Shown here piece by piece: positions 5,081-8,326 of a stretch of 8,326 nucleotides of DNA. Position numbers and translations under genes: made by a program. The stretch is from Desulfobulbaceae bacterium UBA2262 (lineage in GTDB: Bacteria; Desulfobacterota; Desulfobulbia; Desulfobulbales; Desulfurivibrionaceae). Location: NCBI GenBank assembly GCA_002347185.1, contig DDXK01000097.1, positions 1 to 8,326 on the forward strand, written 5' to 3'. A model generated the notes under the pieces. That model worked only from the letters and a program-made list of their open reading frames with translations. It searched no databases and was not told where the DNA came from. How positions within the stretch are numbered: position 1 is the stretch's first letter; every line of letters begins with the position of its first letter.

Positions 5081-8000
5081 TTAACAGCCGCCGGCGGGAT
5101 CCTCCCCCCTTGCCCCGAAGGGCAGGGGATGCTGGCTGGCGCCCTGGAAAAAGGCCAGGTGCCCGCCTGAGGCCAGAAAGGCGAAAAGTTCCTCCCTGGG
5201 CAGGGGCGGGCTGACCAGAAAGCCCTGCAACTGGTCGCAGCCCCGGTTGCGGAGGAAGCTGAGCTGCTCGACGGTCTCCACCCCTTCCGCGACCACCCGC
5301 AGCTTCAGGCTTTTGGCCATGGAGATGATGGCGGTGACAATGGCTGCGTCATCACCCTGCTGGCCGATATCCTTGACGAATTTGCGGTCTATCTTCAACT
5401 CGCCGATGGGCAGCCGCTTCAGGTAGTAGAGGGAGGAATAGCCGGTGCCGAAATCGTCGATGGCGATCCCCGCCCCCATGGCCTGCAATTCGTTGAGCAG
5501 CCCCACCGCCTTCTCCTCGTTCTCCATGACCGTGCCTTCGGTGATTTCAAAAACAAAGGCCCGCGGCTCCATGCCCGCCGCCGCGATGGTCTCCCTGATC
5601 CTGGCGCAGACATGCTCCCGCCTGAACTGGCGGGGCGAGAGGTTGACCGCCATCGCGAGTTCGTGGCCTGCCGCGCGCAACGCCTTGAGATCCTCGCAAG
5701 CCTGGGCGAGCACCCAGTCGCCGAGTTCGATGATGAGCCCGCTCTCCTCGGCCATGGGGATAAAGGCCGCCGGGCCGACAAGCTCGCCGCCCGGACGGCG
5801 CCAGCGGATCAGGGCCTCCACCCCCATCACCCGCCCGGTGAAGAGATCCACCTTGGGCTGATAATACAGCAGGAACTCCCGGCGGGCCAGGGCCTTACGC
5901 AGGCCGCTCTCCACCGCCAGCCACTCGTTGAGGCGCGCACTCATGGCAGAGTCGAAGACCTGACAGCTGTTCTTCCCCTGTTCCTTTGCCAGGTACATGG
6001 CGGTATCGGCGTTCTTGATCAGGGTTTCCTGGTCTTCCCCGTCATCCGGGAAAAAGGCTATCCCCATGCTGACGGTGAGGTAAAACTCCTGCCCCTGCAG
6101 CCGAACGGGCGGAGTCAGCATCCTGGTGATCCGTTGCGCGGCCTGCAAGGCGTCTTCTTGCCGGGCCATCCCCTCCAACAGAACAATGAACTCGTCGCCG
6201 CCGTAACGGGCCACGCTGTCTCCCTGCCGGAGGCAGCCGGAAAGGCGATCGGCCACCTCCCGGAGCAGGAGGTCGCCAAGAGTGTGGCCCAGGCTGTCGT
6301 TGATCCGCTTGAAGTTGTCCAGATCGAGGAAGAGCACCGCCACCTTCTTCCCCTCCCGCCGGGCGTGGGCCATGGCCACCCCCAGCCGGTCGTGGAAGAG
6401 CAGCCGGTTCGGCAGGCCGGTGAGGGCATCGTGGTGGGCCTGATGACGGAGCTGCTCCTCATGGAGCTTGATCTCGGTCATATCATGGAAAACGCCGACA
6501 TAATTGCCGACCTTGCCCTGCGCGTCCCGGATGGAGGTGATGGTCAGCCACTGCGGGTAGACCTCGCCGTTCTTGTGGCGATTCCAGATCTCCCCCTGCC
6601 ACTGCTCCTTCTCGACCAAGGCCTCCCACATCGCCTTGAAAAAAGAATCCCCATGCCGATCGGACTTGAGGAGGCGCGGATTCTCGCCCAGCACCTCGCC
6701 GGCCTCGTAGCCGGTAATGGCGGTGAAGGCCGGATTCACCCGCTGGATGATGCCCTGGGCGTCGGTGATGACGATGCCCTCGCTGCTCTTTTCAAAGACA
6801 TTGTCGGAGAGAATCAGCTGACGGGTGGCACGTCTCGCCTCGGTGACATCGCGGACGATGCCCAGGAGCTGCACGACCCGTCCGTCCGCGCCGCGCTTCT
6901 GCTCCGCGTCGGCATGCAGATGGCGCAGCTCGCCGTCCGAACGCAGGAGGCGGTATTCCATGCTCCCCGCCGGCTCGCCGGCCAGCAGCGCATCGAGCCA
7001 TTGCCGCACCTTGCCGAGATCATCCGGATGCACAAAACGCAACAGCCCATCCAGGCTGGCGCCCCCTTCCCCCCCGCCCCCGAAAATCCGCCGGGCCTCG
7101 GCGGAGCAAACCAGCGAGCCACGGAGCACATCCCACTCCCAATGGCCGAAACGGGCGATACTCTGGGCCCTGGCCAGCCTCTCTTCCTTGCGGCGGAGAT
7201 CCTCTTCGACCCGGATCCTCTCGATAATCTCCCGGTTCAATTCCTCGTTGCTCTTGGCCAGATCCACGGTGCGCTCGACAATGATCTCCTCCAGGCGATG
7301 GCGGTACTGTTCAAGCTCGGAACAGTTCCGGCCCAGCTCCGCCGCGGTGCTCTCCAGCGAGCGATTGGCCGCGAAGAGTTCCCTGTTCAGGGCGGAAAAA
7401 CTGAAATGGAGGATCAGGAAGGCAAGAAGCGCGGCCGCGACGGTGAGAAGGACGGAGAGCAGGACAAAATCCCGGAACTCCTCGACCTGCTTGGTCACTT
7501 CCAGGGCCAGGGCGACCCGGGCCACGGTCTGGCCCTGATAGTCGGGGAGGGAGAAGGCGGTGTCAAAGACATACCAGCTGCCGCCAATCTTTTCCTGACG
7601 CAGCTCTTCGTGAAACTGAAAATCGGGCGGCAAGCGCCGGAAGATGTTATCGCAGCAGAGGAGCATGACCTGGCCGGCGAATTCCCGAATCGGGTGACGA
7701 CCCGCGGCGCCCTCCTGCCCTTGCCAGCGCTCCTTCGCGAAGAGAATGGCCATCTCCACCGCGTGCGCCTGCCCCTGCCCCACGCGCCCGACCAGCTGCT
7801 CGACCTGCAAGCCGAATTCCACGGCGCCCAGATACTCTTCCCCCTGAAATACCGGCTGAATGATCCGGTAGAAGAGTCCGTTCCTGCAAAGGTCATAGCC
7901 CGCCAGCGGGGCGCGGCGGCGGTTGACCTCGGCCACCATGGGACAGACGGGGCCCGGCGCGGCAGCAGAAAGCTCGGGCTCCTGAACCTTGAGAAACACC

Positions 8001-8326
8001 TGGTTCTCCGGGGTATAGAACTGGAACTGCACCAGGGCGCTGTTTTCCATGGACAGTACCCTTTCGTAGAGCGGCCGGGTGAGGGCGAAAAGCGCCACCC
8101 GATCCCGGCGGGCGAACAATTCTGTCACCTGCGGCCTGGTATTGAGGAGATTCTGGAGGCGGAAGCGGTAGAGCCCGAAGGCCTGGTCGGTGAGCAGGGT
8201 GAGGCGTTCCCTGGTGTGGTCCTCCTCGATGCGCAGCTTCTGGTGAAGCTGTTCCCGCTGGGACTTGATCCCCAGGAACAAAAAAATGCCGGCCAGGACG
8301 AGGATGGTCGCCAGCACCGTTACGGT
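5081..8326 (-). CDS. Membrane PAS-PAS-GGDEF-EAL c-di-GMP sensor protein, 5' end outside window
   Basis: This large inner-membrane signalling protein makes and/or degrades cyclic di-GMP. Residues are counted from the GTG at 8317, but the frame is open to the edge (T-V-T before it), so the true start is probably upstream. Order: membrane helix (about 2-18), extracytoplasmic sensor region (19-282) resembling double-Cache domains (FQFYTPENQVFLKVQEPE; IIQPVFQGEEYLGAVEFGL), helix 2 (284-306), coiled coil (about 310-385, no HAMP seen), PAS1 (386-495), PAS2 (501-615), GGDEF domain (625-790), EAL domain (800-1045). GGDEF is intact (706-710), with inhibitory RQGD (697-700) five residues before it. EAL residues E834, N892, E924, D954, D955, K975, E1011 and Q1031 are all present. 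Both activities are thus plausible; which one dominates cannot be told. The ligand is unknown. The TAA stop lies 23 bp from that of convergent aroA. Confidence 0.95.
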   Translation of the reverse strand, partial: TVTVLATILVLAGIFLFLGIKSQREQLHQKLRIEEDHTRERLTLLTDQAFGLYRFRLQNLLNTRPQVTELFARRDRVALFALTRPLYERVLSMENSALVQFQFYTPENQVFLKVQEPELSAAAPGPVCPMVAEVNRRRAPLAGYDLCRNGLFYRIIQPVFQGEEYLGAVEFGLQVEQLVGRVGQGQAHAVEMAILFAKERWQGQEGAAGRHPIREFAGQVMLLCCDNIFRRLPPDFQFHEELRQEKIGGSWYVFDTAFSLPDYQGQTVARVALALEVTKQVEEFRDFVLLSVLLTVAAALLAFLILHFSFSALNRELFAANRSLESTAAELGRNCSELEQYRHRLEEIIVERTVDLAKSNEELNREIIERIRVEEDLRRKEERLARAQSIARFGHWEWDVLRGSLVCSAEARRIFGGGGEGGASLDGLLRFVHPDDLGKVRQWLDALLAGEPAGSMEYRLLRSDGELRHLHADAEQKRGADGRVVQLLGIVRDVTEARRATRQLILSDNVFEKSSEGIVITDAQGIIQRVNPAFTAITGYEAGEVLGENPRLLKSDRHGDSFFKAMWEALVEKEQWQGEIWNRHKNGEVYPQWLTITSIRDAQGKVGNYVGVFHDMTEIKLHEEQLRHQAHHDALTGLPNRLLFHDRLGVAMAHARREGKKVAVLFLDLDNFKRINDSLGHTLGDLLLREVADRLSGCLRQGDSVARYGGDEFIVLLEGMARQEDALQAAQRITRMLTPPVRLQGQEFYLTVSMGIAFFPDDGEDQETLIKNADTAMYLAKEQGKNSCQVFDSAMSARLNEWLAVESGLRKALARREFLLYYQPKVDLFTGRVMGVEALIRWRRPGGELVGPAAFIPMAEESGLIIELGDWVLAQACEDLKALRAAGHELAMAVNLSPRQFRREHVCARIRETIAAAGMEPRAFVFEITEGTVMENEEKAVGLLNELQAMGAGIAIDDFGTGYSSLYYLKRLPIGELKIDRKFVKDIGQQGDDAAIVTAIISMAKSLKLRVVAEGVETVEQLSFLRNRGCDQLQGFLVSPPLPREELFAFLASGGHLAFFQGASQHPLPFGARGEDPAGGC
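7062..7081 (-). other. G-quadruplex-type G-run in the coding strand of the c-di-GMP gene
   Basis: Read on the - strand, runs of 5, 7 and 5 G are separated by one C and two A. Splitting the run of seven gives four G3+ tracts with loops of 1-2 nt, which satisfies the usual quadruplex pattern. It encodes GGGGEGG (413-419), a glycine-rich loop in the first PAS domain. Confidence 0.55.

Noticed and set aside
5105..5129. Hairpin CCCCTTGCCC-CGAA-GGGCAGGGG as terminator for aroA or the convergent gene
   Set aside because: The stem has a bulge, lies inside the C-terminal codons of the - strand gene and has no T-run on either strand.
8315..8317. GTG at 8317 as true start of the c-di-GMP protein
   Set aside because: The frame continues without a stop to the window edge, and starting there would leave almost no residues before the first membrane helix; a start beyond the window is more likely.
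1..8326. Mobile elements, CRISPR arrays, tRNA/rRNA genes, toxin-antitoxin or defence genes
   Set aside because: None seen: no transposase or integrase motifs, no regularly spaced repeats, no tRNA cloverleaf, and nearly all bases are accounted for by the listed genes.

Overview
The window looks like chromosomal housekeeping DNA from a GC-rich, Gram-negative bacterium. A bifunctional IspDF, a type I AroD in a tight aroD-aroE-aroA cluster, a type A-like RNase P RNA and a large membrane-bound c-di-GMP protein together suggest a deltaproteobacterial (Desulfobacterota-like) chromosome. That taxonomic guess is inference from gene style only. I see no phage, transposon, CRISPR array, tRNA or rRNA gene.

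Left part (1-1496, + strand): the 3' portion of the RNase P RNA gene (rnpB) enters from the left edge and ends near 209 at a run of seven T. A perfect 15-bp hairpin follows, and then ispDF, a fused enzyme for two steps of the MEP isoprenoid pathway. Tail-to-tail with it lies thpR (- strand, 1475-2017), a 2H-family RNA 2',3'-cyclic phosphodiesterase. The two genes overlap by 22 bp inside a perfect inverted repeat that supplies both stop codons.

Middle (2018-5057): a 233-bp divergent intergenic region holds a candidate promoter with a consensus TTGACA embedded in a small palindrome. It leads into aroD-aroE-aroA (+ strand), which encode shikimate-pathway steps 3, 4 and 6. aroD and aroE overlap by 11 bp and aroE and aroA are 4 bp apart, so they very likely form one translationally coupled operon. 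The shikimate kinase and chorismate synthase genes are not in the window.

Right part (5081-8326, - strand): a very large sensor protein converges on aroA with only 23 bp between the stops. It has an N-terminal membrane helix, an extracytoplasmic sensor region, a second helix, a coiled coil, two PAS domains, GGDEF and EAL. Both c-di-GMP domains keep their catalytic motifs. Its reading frame stays open to the window edge, so its 5' end is probably missing.

No clearly new biological system is visible. The points most worth a second look are the shared-stop palindrome between ispDF and thpR, the non-canonical active-site loop of AroA, the operator-like palindrome before aroD, the rnpB 3' end with its odd hairpin, and a G-quadruplex-type G-run in the PAS-coding part of the c-di-GMP gene.
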